This document shows positions 43,677 through 52,843 of a DNA stretch of 64,000 bases, piece after piece. The stretch lies in assembly GCA_018241505.1 (NCBI GenBank), contig JAFEDS010000009.1, positions 310,001 through 374,000 on the forward strand, in the 5' to 3' direction. Within the stretch, counting starts at the first letter, position 1, and each line of letters begins with the position of its first letter. This stretch comes from Pseudomonadota bacterium. Lineage in GTDB: Bacteria; Pseudomonadota; Gammaproteobacteria; Steroidobacterales; Steroidobacteraceae. The position numbers and the translations under genes are program-made. The notes under the pieces are model-generated. The model did no database searches. It was not told the DNA's origin and saw only the letters and a list, made by a program, of their open reading frames with translations.

Positions 43677-45635
43677 TCAGCCGAAGCGGTATCCCAACAG
43701 ATTCCAGTAGTCCAGAATCAACATAAACAGAACTACCGCCAGGGTCGCGAACCCATAGGACAGCCGCCTGCCAAGCGTCCACGCCGGCGCAGTCCACACC
43801 TTCACAGCAAAGAAGATGCTGATTGCAGCGGGCACCAGCGCCAGAAGCGGAAAGGTGAGGGCCACACGCAGACTGGCCGGGATGTCATAGATCAAATTCG
43901 CGATACCTTCGGCCAATACAGCCGATACAGTGCCGAGGAACAACAGCAACAGCAGGCACGTGAGGGCGAGCGTCGGGCGAGCCCACCGCAATCCGTTCGC
44001 CTGAGCGCGGTCAGCGCGCCAGTTTCGAAGTGCCCCGGCGATGGCCGCAATGAAAACGAGGACGCACAGGCCGATGATTGTTTCATGCAAACTGCCGGTT
44101 TCGTACCAGGGGATGCGCGCGGCCGCAATGGGGGAGAACGGACCCACCAGTGATTGCGCCCGACCGTCCTTGATGTCTTTGAAGGCTACAAAGACATCCG
44201 CATCGTTTTTGCGGAACACGCCATCCCCCACCTCGATCCAACGGGCCGGCTTGTTATCCTGGTCGTTCATGAGCAGGGATCCGTCCGGCATGGCAGTGAC
44301 AGTGGTGTCGCCCGCAATGGTGAAAACCTTCTCGAACTTGGTGTAGGAATGGCGCAGGACCCGATAGGGACCGGCATAGCGCTCATTGCGGCGCTCCGCG
44401 TCGGCCGGCGGGCTGACCTTGGGCAGCTCGGCAGGAAAATAATGTTGAAAGAAGGCCGTCTGTAGCCGGGTGGCCGTGGCGGCGGCGTCACCGCCGGTGT
44501 TGACCGAAACGAACAGGCCGAGATTGGCCTCCGGCAACAGTGCCATCTCGGAATGAAAGTGGGTCGTGTCGCCACCGTGGCCAATGATGCGGCGCCCGTT
44601 GATGTAGGTCTCGTAGAAGCCCAGCAGCGATCCATTGAGTGCGGGGTCGGGGCTCAGGGTACGGGTCTGCATCAACTGCTCGGTGGCGGGGCGCAGGATC
44701 TGCACGGGCCCCTGCTGCAGGTGGGCGAGCATGAATTTCGCCATGTCCGTGGCCGTGGCGCTCAATGCGCCTGCGGGTCCTGCCGAGTGTATGTACTCGA
44801 AGCCCTTGCGTTCGAGTTGGCCGTCTTCAAATTCGTAACCGCCCGACACATCGCCGTTGAGCTCCGGCGGCACCGGCTCGCGGAACGTGCTGTGGGTCAT
44901 CCCCAGGGGTCCCAGGATGTGCTGTTGAATATAGTCGTCGAACGACTGTCCGGAGACGATCTCCACCAATCGCCCGGCCAGAACGGTGCCCCAGTTGGAG
45001 TAGGAAGCGTTGGCTCCGGAGTTGAAGTCGGTCGTTGGCGGGCGAACTTGCGCGGGCATGTGCTCACGCAGGAATTGATCGATCGGGACCAGGCCTGCGG
45101 GCGAGGACTTGAACAGGTAGCCGACGGCGCCATCCTCGAGACCGGCGGTATGGGTCATCAGGTTGCGCAGGGTCACGGGGACGCCGAACGGCGTTGGCAG
45201 CTTGAAACCGGTCAGATAGTGGTTGACGTCCGTATCCAGATCCAGCTTGCCCTGCTCCACGAGCTGCATGACCGCGGTCCAGGTGAATGTCTTGGAGATG
45301 GAGCCAGGGCGGAACAGGGCTTTTTCGGGACTCACCCCGATGCGTTTGTCGACATCGGCGTAGCCATAACCCTTGGCGAAAAAGAGCTGGCCGTCCTTCA
45401 CGACTGAAACGGTTGCGCCGGCGGCGGGCGCGCTGCTCAGTTGCACAGCCATGAAGCCGTCTATGAAGGATTCCATTTCTGCCGCTGTCGTTGGGCCGGC
45501 GACCGCGAGAGGGTGAGGCCAAGCGCTTTGGATCGGATGGTGCTCGGCTGCAGCAGCCTCTGCGAGAGTGCTCGCCGGCAGTCCCAGCAAGCCGAACAGG
45601 AAGCTCACGATGGCGCCGCGTCGAAGCTCGTTCAT
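43677..45635 (-). CDS. Exported serine hydrolase (beta-lactamase class C-like) with C-terminal membrane helices
   Basis: A 652-residue protein. A signal peptide (VSFLFGLLGLPASTLAEA) precedes a beta-lactamase-fold domain with SxxK in GSISK, the YSN motif in NASYSNWG and GHGGDT in place of KTG. After a linker comes a block of about 140 residues with four hydrophobic segments (IGLCVLVFIAAIAGAL, ALTCLLLLLFLGTVSAVLA, VALTFPLLALVPAAISIFFA and YGFATLAVVLFMLIL). The active domain would therefore sit in the periplasm on a membrane anchor. D-aminopeptidase or esterase function is known for the family; a role on D-amino-acid peptides fits the cluster. Motif copy 2 lies 46 bases before the ATG, which has a weak ribosome site. 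Confidence 0.85.
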   Translation of the reverse strand: MNELRRGAIVSFLFGLLGLPASTLAEAAAAEHHPIQSAWPHPLAVAGPTTAAEMESFIDGFMAVQLSSAPAAGATVSVVKDGQLFFAKGYGYADVDKRIGVSPEKALFRPGSISKTFTWTAVMQLVEQGKLDLDTDVNHYLTGFKLPTPFGVPVTLRNLMTHTAGLEDGAVGYLFKSSPAGLVPIDQFLREHMPAQVRPPTTDFNSGANASYSNWGTVLAGRLVEIVSGQSFDDYIQQHILGPLGMTHSTFREPVPPELNGDVSGGYEFEDGQLERKGFEYIHSAGPAGALSATATDMAKFMLAHLQQGPVQILRPATEQLMQTRTLSPDPALNGSLLGFYETYINGRRIIGHGGDTTHFHSEMALLPEANLGLFVSVNTGGDAAATATRLQTAFFQHYFPAELPKVSPPADAERRNERYAGPYRVLRHSYTKFEKVFTIAGDTTVTAMPDGSLLMNDQDNKPARWIEVGDGVFRKNDADVFVAFKDIKDGRAQSLVGPFSPIAAARIPWYETGSLHETIIGLCVLVFIAAIAGALRNWRADRAQANGLRWARPTLALTCLLLLLFLGTVSAVLAEGIANLIYDIPASLRVALTFPLLALVPAAISIFFAVKVWTAPAWTLGRRLSYGFATLAVVLFMLILDYWNLLGYRFG

Positions 45636-45680
45636 GGTCGAGTCATGCCCCTTTTGACGGTGGCCGCACCTTACGCCGCC

Positions 45681-45698
45681 ATTTTCACTTTTGGCAAG
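45681..45698 (+). promoter_or_regulatory. Shared promoter motif, copy 2
   Basis: ATTTTCACTTTTGGCAAG, 16 of 18 bases identical to 41197-41214. It lies between the divergent beta-lactamase-like and S9 peptidase genes and is oriented as at 41197. Confidence 0.5.
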
Positions 45699-45810
45699 TC
45701 TTTGCGACCAAGCGAGTGGTACGGGTGGCGGAATCCTTCAGCAGAGCGTGTAGAATCCATGGAGACGGGTTTTCTCAAATTGAAATCTTAGTTTCGAAAG
45801 GAGGGCGGGC

Positions 45811-47931
45811 ATGGCGTTTGCAAACCGAGTCGGGTTCCTGTTGCCGTGTGGCTTTGGATTGTTGTTTGCATCGCTCGCGCTGCGCGCATCCGAGCTGACG
45901 CTGGCACAGGTGCACGACTACGCCTATCCATCCGGGTTGACCGCGGCAGACAAGGCAGCCGTTGCGGCCTGGATCAACAATGACCATGGCGTCAGGAACA
46001 TCTGGGTTGCTTCCGACAACGGTGCAAACGTACGGCAACTGACAACCTATTCGGAGGATGACGGGCAGGAGATCAGTGGCCTGACTGTGGCTGCGGACGG
46101 TAGTCGCCTCGTATATGTGCGCGGCGGTGATCATGGGGCGAATTGGGATTGGAGCCTGCCTTCCAACACGAGCTCCAATCCGGAGGGCGCAAAGGTTGAA
46201 GTGTGGTCCGTTTCAACACGAGGGGGAGCGCCGGTGTCGCTGGGAGAGGGCGACTTTCCTGCTTTATCGCCGGACGGCAAGCGCACTATCCTGATCCGCG
46301 ACAAGGCTCCGTGGATCGTTCCCACCGATGGTGGGGAGGCGAAGCGACTGTTGAGCGTTCACGGTGAGATTGATTCTGTCCGCTGGTCCCCGGATGGCAC
46401 TCACGTTGCGTTTGTCGCTCATCGCGACGATCACTCATTTATTGGGATCTATTCGGATGAGCATCACCCGATCGTCTGGGTAGCGCCGTCCGTCGCGTTT
46501 GATGAGGCGCCTCGCTGGTCTCCTGACAGCAAGCGGATCGCGTTTACGCGCCGTCCCGGATCCGGCGGTCCGCCGATTCCGCTCATGAAGTATGAGCGGC
46601 AGCCGTGGGAGATCTGGACCGTGGAGGCCTCGGGCGGAACCGGGACGCGACTGTGGTCGAGCGGCTCGCAGCAACGCGATTCCTATACGGGCGGATTCTT
46701 TGAATGGATGGGCAAGGACCGGATTGTCTTTCAGTCGTATCGAGACGGATGGCAACACCTGTATTCACTCCCGGTCAGTGGCGCCACCGAACCTCTCTTG
46801 CTGACACCCGGCCACTTCATGGTGGAAGACGTCGCAATGGCGCCGAGCCGGGACTATGTGGTGTACAACGCCAACGCGGGCACTGACGCGGATGATGTCG
46901 ATCGGCGCCACCTGTTCCGAGTGAATGTCGATGAGGCGAAGCCCAAGCCCCTCACGTCGGGCAAATCGCTGGAGTGGTCGCCGGTCGTGATGAGCGATCA
47001 GCAGGTCATCCTGGTCAGTGCAACGGCACAAAGGCCGCCCTTGCCCGGACTGTTGGCAACCAACGGCTCCGTGCGCCTCCTCGCGCAACTGCATCCTCAC
47101 TATCCAGCCGAGCAACTCGTCATCCCGACCCGAAGCACGTTCCGCTCGCAGGATGGTCTGGAGGTGCACGGTCAACTGTTCATGCCCGGCAGCCACAAAC
47201 GCAACGGTGCGGCGATTGTTTTTGTCCACGGCGGCCCGGAGCGCCAGATGTACCTGGGCTGGCACTCCATGGAGTACTACTCCAATGACTATGCTTTGAA
47301 TCAATACCTGGCCAGCCGTGGGTTCGTGGTGCTGGCCCTCAACTACCGCCTGGGGATTGGTTACGGCTTTGACTACAACTATCCGGAAGCAGCGGGTCCG
47401 CGAGGCGCCTCGGAGTACCAGGATGTGGTCGCCGCGGCCGGCTATCTCAGCGGCCTGCAGGGCGTGGATTCAAAGCGAGTCGGCATTTTCGGGGGCTCCT
47501 ACGGCGGCTACCTGACCGCCATGGCGTTGGCGCACAACTCGGATCGGTTTTCAGTGGGGGTGGATTTCGCCGGGGTGCACGACTGGACTGCCGACTATGA
47601 CGTGAAGGAGCTGCTGACCCGCAAGCGGTATGAAGTTGCGCCGGATTTGCAGCAGCTTCTGGATACGGCGTGGCGGTCTTCGCCGGTGTCATCGATCGGC
47701 ACCTGGCGCTCGCCGGTGTTGTTGATTCATGGGGATGATGACCGGAACGTGCATGTGCTGCAGACGATCGATCTGGCGAAACGCCTGAGCGCGACGCCCG
47801 TGCCGTACGAGCTCTTGATTTTGCCGGATGAGCAGCACGGATTGGCCCGGTATGCGAGCATCGAGAAGGTGGATGCAGCGGAGATGGCGTTTCTCGAGCG
47901 GCATCTGGCCAGGCAGGGTGGGGCGAAATAG
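45811..47931 (+). CDS. Exported S9-family prolyl-oligopeptidase-like peptidase
   Basis: The 706-residue protein has a signal peptide (LPCGFGLLFASLALRASE). The N-terminal half is a beta-propeller with several SPDGK/WSPD repeats (FPALSPDGKR, VRWSPDGTH, PRWSPDSKR). The C-terminal alpha/beta-hydrolase has the nucleophile Ser at about 564 in GGSYGGYLT, the acid in HGDDDRNVH and the base in EQHGLARYA. It is a dipeptidyl-peptidase IV/acylaminoacyl-peptidase-like enzyme cutting short peptides in the periplasm. An AAAGGAGGG ribosome site precedes the ATG. It is divergent from the beta-lactamase-like gene and lies only 50 bases before the ECF sigma gene. Confidence 0.92.
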   Translation: MAFANRVGFLLPCGFGLLFASLALRASELTLAQVHDYAYPSGLTAADKAAVAAWINNDHGVRNIWVASDNGANVRQLTTYSEDDGQEISGLTVAADGSRLVYVRGGDHGANWDWSLPSNTSSNPEGAKVEVWSVSTRGGAPVSLGEGDFPALSPDGKRTILIRDKAPWIVPTDGGEAKRLLSVHGEIDSVRWSPDGTHVAFVAHRDDHSFIGIYSDEHHPIVWVAPSVAFDEAPRWSPDSKRIAFTRRPGSGGPPIPLMKYERQPWEIWTVEASGGTGTRLWSSGSQQRDSYTGGFFEWMGKDRIVFQSYRDGWQHLYSLPVSGATEPLLLTPGHFMVEDVAMAPSRDYVVYNANAGTDADDVDRRHLFRVNVDEAKPKPLTSGKSLEWSPVVMSDQQVILVSATAQRPPLPGLLATNGSVRLLAQLHPHYPAEQLVIPTRSTFRSQDGLEVHGQLFMPGSHKRNGAAIVFVHGGPERQMYLGWHSMEYYSNDYALNQYLASRGFVVLALNYRLGIGYGFDYNYPEAAGPRGASEYQDVVAAAGYLSGLQGVDSKRVGIFGGSYGGYLTAMALAHNSDRFSVGVDFAGVHDWTADYDVKELLTRKRYEVAPDLQQLLDTAWRSSPVSSIGTWRSPVLLIHGDDDRNVHVLQTIDLAKRLSATPVPYELLILPDEQHGLARYASIEKVDAAEMAFLERHLARQGGAK

Positions 47932-47943
47932 AGCCCCGGCGGT

Positions 47944-47976
47944 TTGCCAAATCGGCCCTGTCAGGTGTCCTATACA
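47944..47976 (+). promoter_or_regulatory. ECF-type promoter of the sigma gene
   Basis: TTGCCA at 47944-47949 and TCAGGTGTC at 47961-47969 are repeated with the same 17-base offset at 49592-49624 before the TonB receptor gene; about 25 of 33 bases agree. It is probably read by the ECF factor itself, giving autoregulation. Confidence 0.7.
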
Positions 47977-47981
47977 CCGAC

Positions 47982-48575
47982 ATGAGCTCCGAACCCGAAA
48001 CCTGCCCAGGTCCGGTTACCTATGATGAGGATGCCTCCGGCAGCTCCCGCGCACGGGAGCTGGCCAGGATCATCGAGGAGCACAATCACGCGCTGCATGC
48101 ATTTCTGAGGGCTCGTGGGGTCCGGGACGAGCAGGAGGCCCGAGACGTCGCACAGGAGGCTTATATCCGGGTGCTTCAGTTGGACGAGCCCGGGGCGGTC
48201 AGTTTCCTGCGTGCCTACATCTTTAAGACCGCTGCAAATATCGCCTCGAACCGCGCGCGTCAACGCGCCACTCGTCATCGCCTGGACGCCGCCGATGACC
48301 CGGCTGAGCCGATCGACGGCTTGAGTCCCGAGCGGCGGGTGCTCGCCCAGGAGGAAGTGGCGGTGCTGCGCCTGGCATTGTTCGAGCTGCCCCCGAAACA
48401 TCGGCGTGCGTTCGTTCTTCACCGCTTTGAAGAATGGGGTGTCGACCGTATCGCTGCGGAGCTCGCCATCAGCGCGCGCACGGTCCGGCACTACCTGCTG
48501 CACGCCGCGTTGTATTGTCAGTTACGTGTGCAGGGGCTCTCGCCGAGGGATGCCAAAGCCGAGGCACAACGATGA
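47982..48575 (+). CDS. ECF RNA polymerase sigma factor, FecI-type
   Basis: A 197-residue sigma-70-family protein. Region 2 is read in HNHALHAFLRARGV...EARDVAQEAYIRVLQL, with YIFKTAANIASNRARQ after it, and region 4 in LPPKHRRAFVLHRFEEWGVDRIAAELAISARTVRHYLLHA. Size and context match FecI-type factors of cell-surface signalling. It precedes FecR with an ATGA overlap. It should direct transcription from the two promoters sharing TTGCCA/TCAGGTGTC. Confidence 0.92.
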   Translation: MSSEPETCPGPVTYDEDASGSSRARELARIIEEHNHALHAFLRARGVRDEQEARDVAQEAYIRVLQLDEPGAVSFLRAYIFKTAANIASNRARQRATRHRLDAADDPAEPIDGLSPERRVLAQEEVAVLRLALFELPPKHRRAFVLHRFEEWGVDRIAAELAISARTVRHYLLHAALYCQLRVQGLSPRDAKAEAQR

Positions 48576-49588
48576 CTCAGATCGAGCATCGCACCGCTGC
48601 CTGGGATTGGTTGCTGCGTCTGCGCGAGGAAGCGGTCACGCAAGATGACCTGACGCAATGGTTGCGCTGGTATGAGGCGGACGAACGACACAAGCAGGCC
48701 TTCGATGAGGCCCAGGCTTTCTGGCATAGCTCCGCACAGGCACTGGAGGGCCCGGGCGCACTGACGATTGCAGACCTGCTCAATCGGGCGACTGCGCCTG
48801 CCCCTGGAGCGCTTGCGCCTGCCCCTGGGGCGCTTCAACCGCGCGCGCAGTCGCGTAGCAAGCTGCGCTTCTCGGTTGGCATTGCCGCCTGTTTCCTCGC
48901 TCTGGTCATGGCAGTGGTCGTGTTTGAACGGCCCCGTCCGCGTCCGCATGCGTCCACGTCGCCGCCAACTCTTGTCGAAAAGAGCGTGCTGCCCGACGGG
49001 TCACGGCTCGAACTGGCGCCCCGTTCGCAGCTCGAATTGCAGTTCACTCCCGAGGAGCGCACGGTCAAAATCGGTGACGGTGAAGCGTATTTCTCGGTAG
49101 CTCACAACCGCGCGAGACCCTTCGTGGTCCATGTGGGATCGTTGAAAGTTCGAGCGGTCGGCACCGCTTTCAATGTTCGCAAGGCTGCGAGCCATGTCGT
49201 GGTGACTGTCAGCGAAGGCACGGTGGAGGTATCAGGCGCGGGTAGCGGTAGTAACCTGCAGCGACTCACGGCAGGTCAACAACTCACATTGATACAGGGC
49301 CGCGGCGCGCAGTCGGTGGTTGAACCCGCCGATCTGCCGCATGCTCTGGCCTGGCGGCAAGGACGACTCGAATACCAGAATGAGCCACTGGCGAGCGTCA
49401 TCGCGGACGTGAACCATTACCGCGAGCATCCTGTTATTGTCCAGGACGAGGCCGTGGGTCAAATCCTCTACTCCGGCACGGTGTTTACCGCACAGACGGA
49501 TGTCTGGGTGAACGCATTGCCTCGGGTCTTCCCCGTTCGGTTGGGCACGACCGAGAATGGCGCGGCGATCCTCATGCCGGTCAAATAA
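48572..49588 (+). CDS. FecR-type anti-sigma / signal transducer
   Basis: The product has 338 residues: a cytoplasmic N-terminal DUF4880-like segment (AWDWLLRLREEAVTQDDLTQWLRWY), a single membrane helix at about 110-125 (FSVGIAACFLALVMAVVVF) and a periplasmic FecR domain with VLPDGSRLELAPRSQLEL, GEAYFSV and AVGTAFNVRKAASHVVVTVSEGTVEV in two parts. A duplicated APAPGAL segment encoded by the 21-bp tandem repeat (48794-48835) lies before the helix. It would hold the sigma factor at the membrane until the STN receptor signals. The ATG overlaps the sigma stop. Confidence 0.92.
   Translation: MTQIEHRTAAWDWLLRLREEAVTQDDLTQWLRWYEADERHKQAFDEAQAFWHSSAQALEGPGALTIADLLNRATAPAPGALAPAPGALQPRAQSRSKLRFSVGIAACFLALVMAVVVFERPRPRPHASTSPPTLVEKSVLPDGSRLELAPRSQLELQFTPEERTVKIGDGEAYFSVAHNRARPFVVHVGSLKVRAVGTAFNVRKAASHVVVTVSEGTVEVSGAGSGSNLQRLTAGQQLTLIQGRGAQSVVEPADLPHALAWRQGRLEYQNEPLASVIADVNHYREHPVIVQDEAVGQILYSGTVFTAQTDVWVNALPRVFPVRLGTTENGAAILMPVK
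48794..48835 (+). repeat. 21-bp tandem duplication inside fecR
   Basis: Two 21-base units differing at one base (an A/G change) encode two copies of APAPGAL just before the transmembrane segment of FecR. Confidence 0.9.
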
Positions 49589-49591
49589 AAA

Positions 49592-49624
49592 TTGCCACAG
49601 CGGCTCTCTCAGGTGTCATAGAGC
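49592..49624 (+). promoter_or_regulatory. ECF-type promoter of the STN receptor gene
   Basis: TTGCCA at 49592-49597 and TCAGGTGTC at 49609-49617, with the same spacing as before the sigma gene (47944). It lies just after fecR and about 33 bases before the receptor ATG. Confidence 0.7.
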
Positions 49625-49656
49625 CGGCAAACAAAAAAATTCGAGAGGGGAGAGCC

Positions 49657-52600
49657 ATGCCGCGCGGCCTGTGGATCGCCATCGCACTACCTGCGATTTT
49701 GACTGCTCCAATGACGGGTGTGCAGGCCCAGACCAGCGCTGAGCTGACTCAGCCGGGTTCCACGTTGACTCGGACGGTGACAGTCAACATACCCGCGCAG
49801 AAGCTCGCGGCTGCCCTCATAGAGCTGTCGCATCAGGCAGAATTCCAGGTGCTGATCCCGAGTGAATTGACCGAAGTTTCACAATCACGGGCCGTCAGCG
49901 GGCGAATGTCCGTACAGGAAGCGCTTGGGCGAATTCTCGAGGGCACGAACCTTCGTTTCCAGGAAGTGGGTGTCAACGCCATCGGAATCGAGAAGGCGGC
50001 GCCCCGAACCACTATTCGGATGGATTCTCCGTCCCCGGAAAAGGATGCCACCACTCGCTCGCAGCCCGTGAGCTGGTCGCAACCGAGCGCGGGCCTTCCC
50101 GAGGCCGATACAGACGGGACGGAGCAGCAGATACCGCATCCCAGCGCCATCCAAGCCGTGGAGCAACTGGAGCAAGTGGTTGTTACGGGCTCCCGCATTA
50201 AGCGCACGTCAGTGGAAGGGCCGGCGCCCGTCACCGTGATTACATCACGGGATATTGATAACAACGGATTCTCGACGATTCCCGAGGTCATGGCCTCGCT
50301 CCCGCAGAACCTGGGGGCGCTCGACAACAATCAGTACACCAGCGGCTTCACGCCCGGTGCACAGGCGGTGGATCTGCGAGGTCTCGGTCCGAATCACACC
50401 CTCGTCCTGGTCAATGGGCGGCGTATTGCCGACTATCCGCAGGCCTATGGCGGCAACAGCAACTTCACCGACATATCCAACATTCCCACCTCACTGGTGG
50501 ATCGCATAGAAATTCTCAGTGGGAGCGCTTCCGCGGTCTACGGATCGGACGCGATTTCCGGCGTGATCAATTTCATTCTGAAAAACAAAGTTGAAGGCAC
50601 GACGGTTGACCTGCGCGTGGGCGACACACAACACGGTGGGGGCGCTTCGCAGCGCGTGCAGATCACGAGTGGTTTCTCGAACGATCGCTTCGATTCCGTC
50701 TTTGGTTTGGAGCTCTATCGTGCCGACCCGATCTGGGCCATGCAGCGCGATTTCACCAATTCCCTGCTGGACGGTCCGGGGGGCGCCGCGAACAACCTGC
50801 CCGATCCCGTCTTTGCCCGCTATGACGGCGATGGCAACTATATCGACCCGGGCCCGGCAACCTGTGCGAAGTTGGCCAATCTGGACCGGCGCTCGATTGT
50901 CTACGCTACCGATCCGGACTATGGAAATTACTGCGGCAGCTATCGAGACTACGCCTACGCGACGCTCTCGAACGGGGATCGTTCAGCGAACCTGTATGCA
51001 TCACTGACCTATCACTTGAATGACAATGCCCATCTGTTCCTGGATATCCAGGCGGGGACATCCAGCCAGAAGCTCTACAATTCGCCGTTGAAATGGCAGA
51101 ACAGCTATGTACTGGACGATAACTCCACGCCGACGCCGTTCTTCAATGCCGCGACCGGACAGGTGGAGCAATGGCAGCGGCAGTACTTCACACTGGAGGA
51201 GAACGGCGGTCTGGATCCTGGCGAGATTCACGCCGTCAACCACTCACTGTCACTCAATACCGGCATCAAGGGAGCTCTTCCGGGCGGTGCCTGGGGTTAT
51301 GAGCTGACATTCGGCCATGCGCACAACTATCTCGAGAATCGCGAGCCGGCGTTGCTCGCGGCCAAGGCGCAGGCTCTCTACCTCGGGCCCTCACTCGGCG
51401 TCGACCCCCAAACGGGACTCAATATTTATAACGCCCCACCGGACCGACTCTACACGCCGTTGACGGTCGATCAGTTTCGCTCCATCTCGCAGGACTCGAT
51501 CGATCACGACAAGGCCGGTGGGAATACCCTCACGTTGCAGTTGACCAACGAGAAGCTACTGACTCTGCCCGCGGGCCCGGTCGGATTCGCGGCAGTCGCG
51601 GAGGCGGGAACGCAATACTACGACGCGGCCGTCGACCCTTTGTCATTGGACGGCAGCTACTACGGTTTGCACAACACGGGCGCGACGGGCTCCCGACGCC
51701 ATCAGGGAGCGGGCGTGGAGTTGCGGGTGCCGGCGTTGACTCAATTGACACTGACCGCCGCCACACGCTTCGACAACTACAAGTATGGTGACACCTCGGC
51801 GGGCAAAATGACTTACGCGCTGGGGTTGGAATATCGGCCCTTCAGCACGATGTTGGTGCGCAGCTCGTATTCGACCGGCTTTCGGGCGCCTGACCTGTCT
51901 TACCTGTATGCGGGTCCGAGCGGTTCGAGCTCGAGCGGTACCGACTACTATCTGTGCCGGCTCCAGAACCCCGGGAGCTCAGACTTCAGCGATTGCACCT
52001 ACAACGACATCTCCTACGATGGCCGAAGCAACGGCAGTATCGCCCTGAGAGACGAGACCAGCCGATCGTTTACAGGTGGATTCATTATCGCGCCGTTCAC
52101 GGGTTTCGACTTCAGCGCGGATTTCTACTACATCTGGCTCAAGGATGAGGTGCGGTACCAGAGCAGTGACACGGTTCTGCGCCAGGAGGCGGATTGCCGC
52201 CTGGGACAGACCGTTGACGGTCAACCTGTCAACATCGACTCTCCAACCTGCCAGCAGGTTCTGAGCGAGGTTGTCCGCAACGCCCCTGACGCCTTCAATC
52301 CGCTGCAAGTCACTTCGGTGCTCGTGAAGCCCGTCAACGCCGCGCAAGACCGCACCAACGGCATCGATGTCGCCGCGCACTACCACTATGACACTGGCCG
52401 TTTCGGAGCCTTCAGTTTCAGCTCCGGTCTCACGAGAGTCCTCTCGCACACGACCCGGAATTTCGCGGGAGACCCGGTGGATGACGAAATGCGCAATCTG
52501 TTTGTCTATGTGTTGCCTTACTGGAAGGCCAATGCGTCGGTCACCTGGTCGCTGGGGCCCCTGAGCACTACCGTGTACGATCGAATGATCGGAGGCCTTC

Positions 52601-52833
52601 CCAACTACGACGGCACCCGCCGGCTCGGATACACCTCCGTTTACAATGGGTCTGTGAGCTACCAATTCAGTCAAAGTGCGCAATTGCGCCTGACGGTCGA
52701 CAATCTGCTCGACACCAAGCCGCCGGTGGATTCCACCTGGACCAGTTGGCCGTTCTACAGCCGGAACTGGTTCAGTCCGGTGGGGCGCGCTTTCTATCTC
52801 AGCTTCAACTACCAGCACAAGCCGCATCACTGA
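49657..52833 (+). CDS. TonB-dependent transducer with STN signalling domain
   Basis: A 1058-residue outer-membrane protein. A signal peptide is followed by an STN domain at about 40-110 (VNIPAQKLAAALIELSHQAE, SGRMSVQEALGRILEGTN) that would contact FecR, a spacer, the plug (QVVVTGSRIKRTSVEGPA, VLVNGRRIADYP, SASAVYGSDAISGVINF) and a large barrel ending LSFNYQHKPHH. Its place directly after the sigma/FecR pair and its own ECF-like promoter make it the surface sensor. The next gene, a cyanophycinase-like peptidase, starts 10 bases after its stop, which suggests a polyamino-acid or peptide ligand. Confidence 0.93.
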   Translation: MPRGLWIAIALPAILTAPMTGVQAQTSAELTQPGSTLTRTVTVNIPAQKLAAALIELSHQAEFQVLIPSELTEVSQSRAVSGRMSVQEALGRILEGTNLRFQEVGVNAIGIEKAAPRTTIRMDSPSPEKDATTRSQPVSWSQPSAGLPEADTDGTEQQIPHPSAIQAVEQLEQVVVTGSRIKRTSVEGPAPVTVITSRDIDNNGFSTIPEVMASLPQNLGALDNNQYTSGFTPGAQAVDLRGLGPNHTLVLVNGRRIADYPQAYGGNSNFTDISNIPTSLVDRIEILSGSASAVYGSDAISGVINFILKNKVEGTTVDLRVGDTQHGGGASQRVQITSGFSNDRFDSVFGLELYRADPIWAMQRDFTNSLLDGPGGAANNLPDPVFARYDGDGNYIDPGPATCAKLANLDRRSIVYATDPDYGNYCGSYRDYAYATLSNGDRSANLYASLTYHLNDNAHLFLDIQAGTSSQKLYNSPLKWQNSYVLDDNSTPTPFFNAATGQVEQWQRQYFTLEENGGLDPGEIHAVNHSLSLNTGIKGALPGGAWGYELTFGHAHNYLENREPALLAAKAQALYLGPSLGVDPQTGLNIYNAPPDRLYTPLTVDQFRSISQDSIDHDKAGGNTLTLQLTNEKLLTLPAGPVGFAAVAEAGTQYYDAAVDPLSLDGSYYGLHNTGATGSRRHQGAGVELRVPALTQLTLTAATRFDNYKYGDTSAGKMTYALGLEYRPFSTMLVRSSYSTGFRAPDLSYLYAGPSGSSSSGTDYYLCRLQNPGSSDFSDCTYNDISYDGRSNGSIALRDETSRSFTGGFIIAPFTGFDFSADFYYIWLKDEVRYQSSDTVLRQEADCRLGQTVDGQPVNIDSPTCQQVLSEVVRNAPDAFNPLQVTSVLVKPVNAAQDRTNGIDVAAHYHYDTGRFGAFSFSSGLTRVLSHTTRNFAGDPVDDEMRNLFVYVLPYWKANASVTWSLGPLSTTVYDRMIGGLPNYDGTRRLGYTSVYNGSVSYQFSQSAQLRLTVDNLLDTKPPVDSTWTSWPFYSRNWFSPVGRAFYLSFNYQHKPHH

Positions 52834-52843
52834 GGAAGGCCGA

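Noticed and set aside
48794-48835. Tandem 21-bp units considered as a regulatory repeat
   Set aside because: They are in frame inside FecR and encode APAPGAL twice, so they are coding low complexity.
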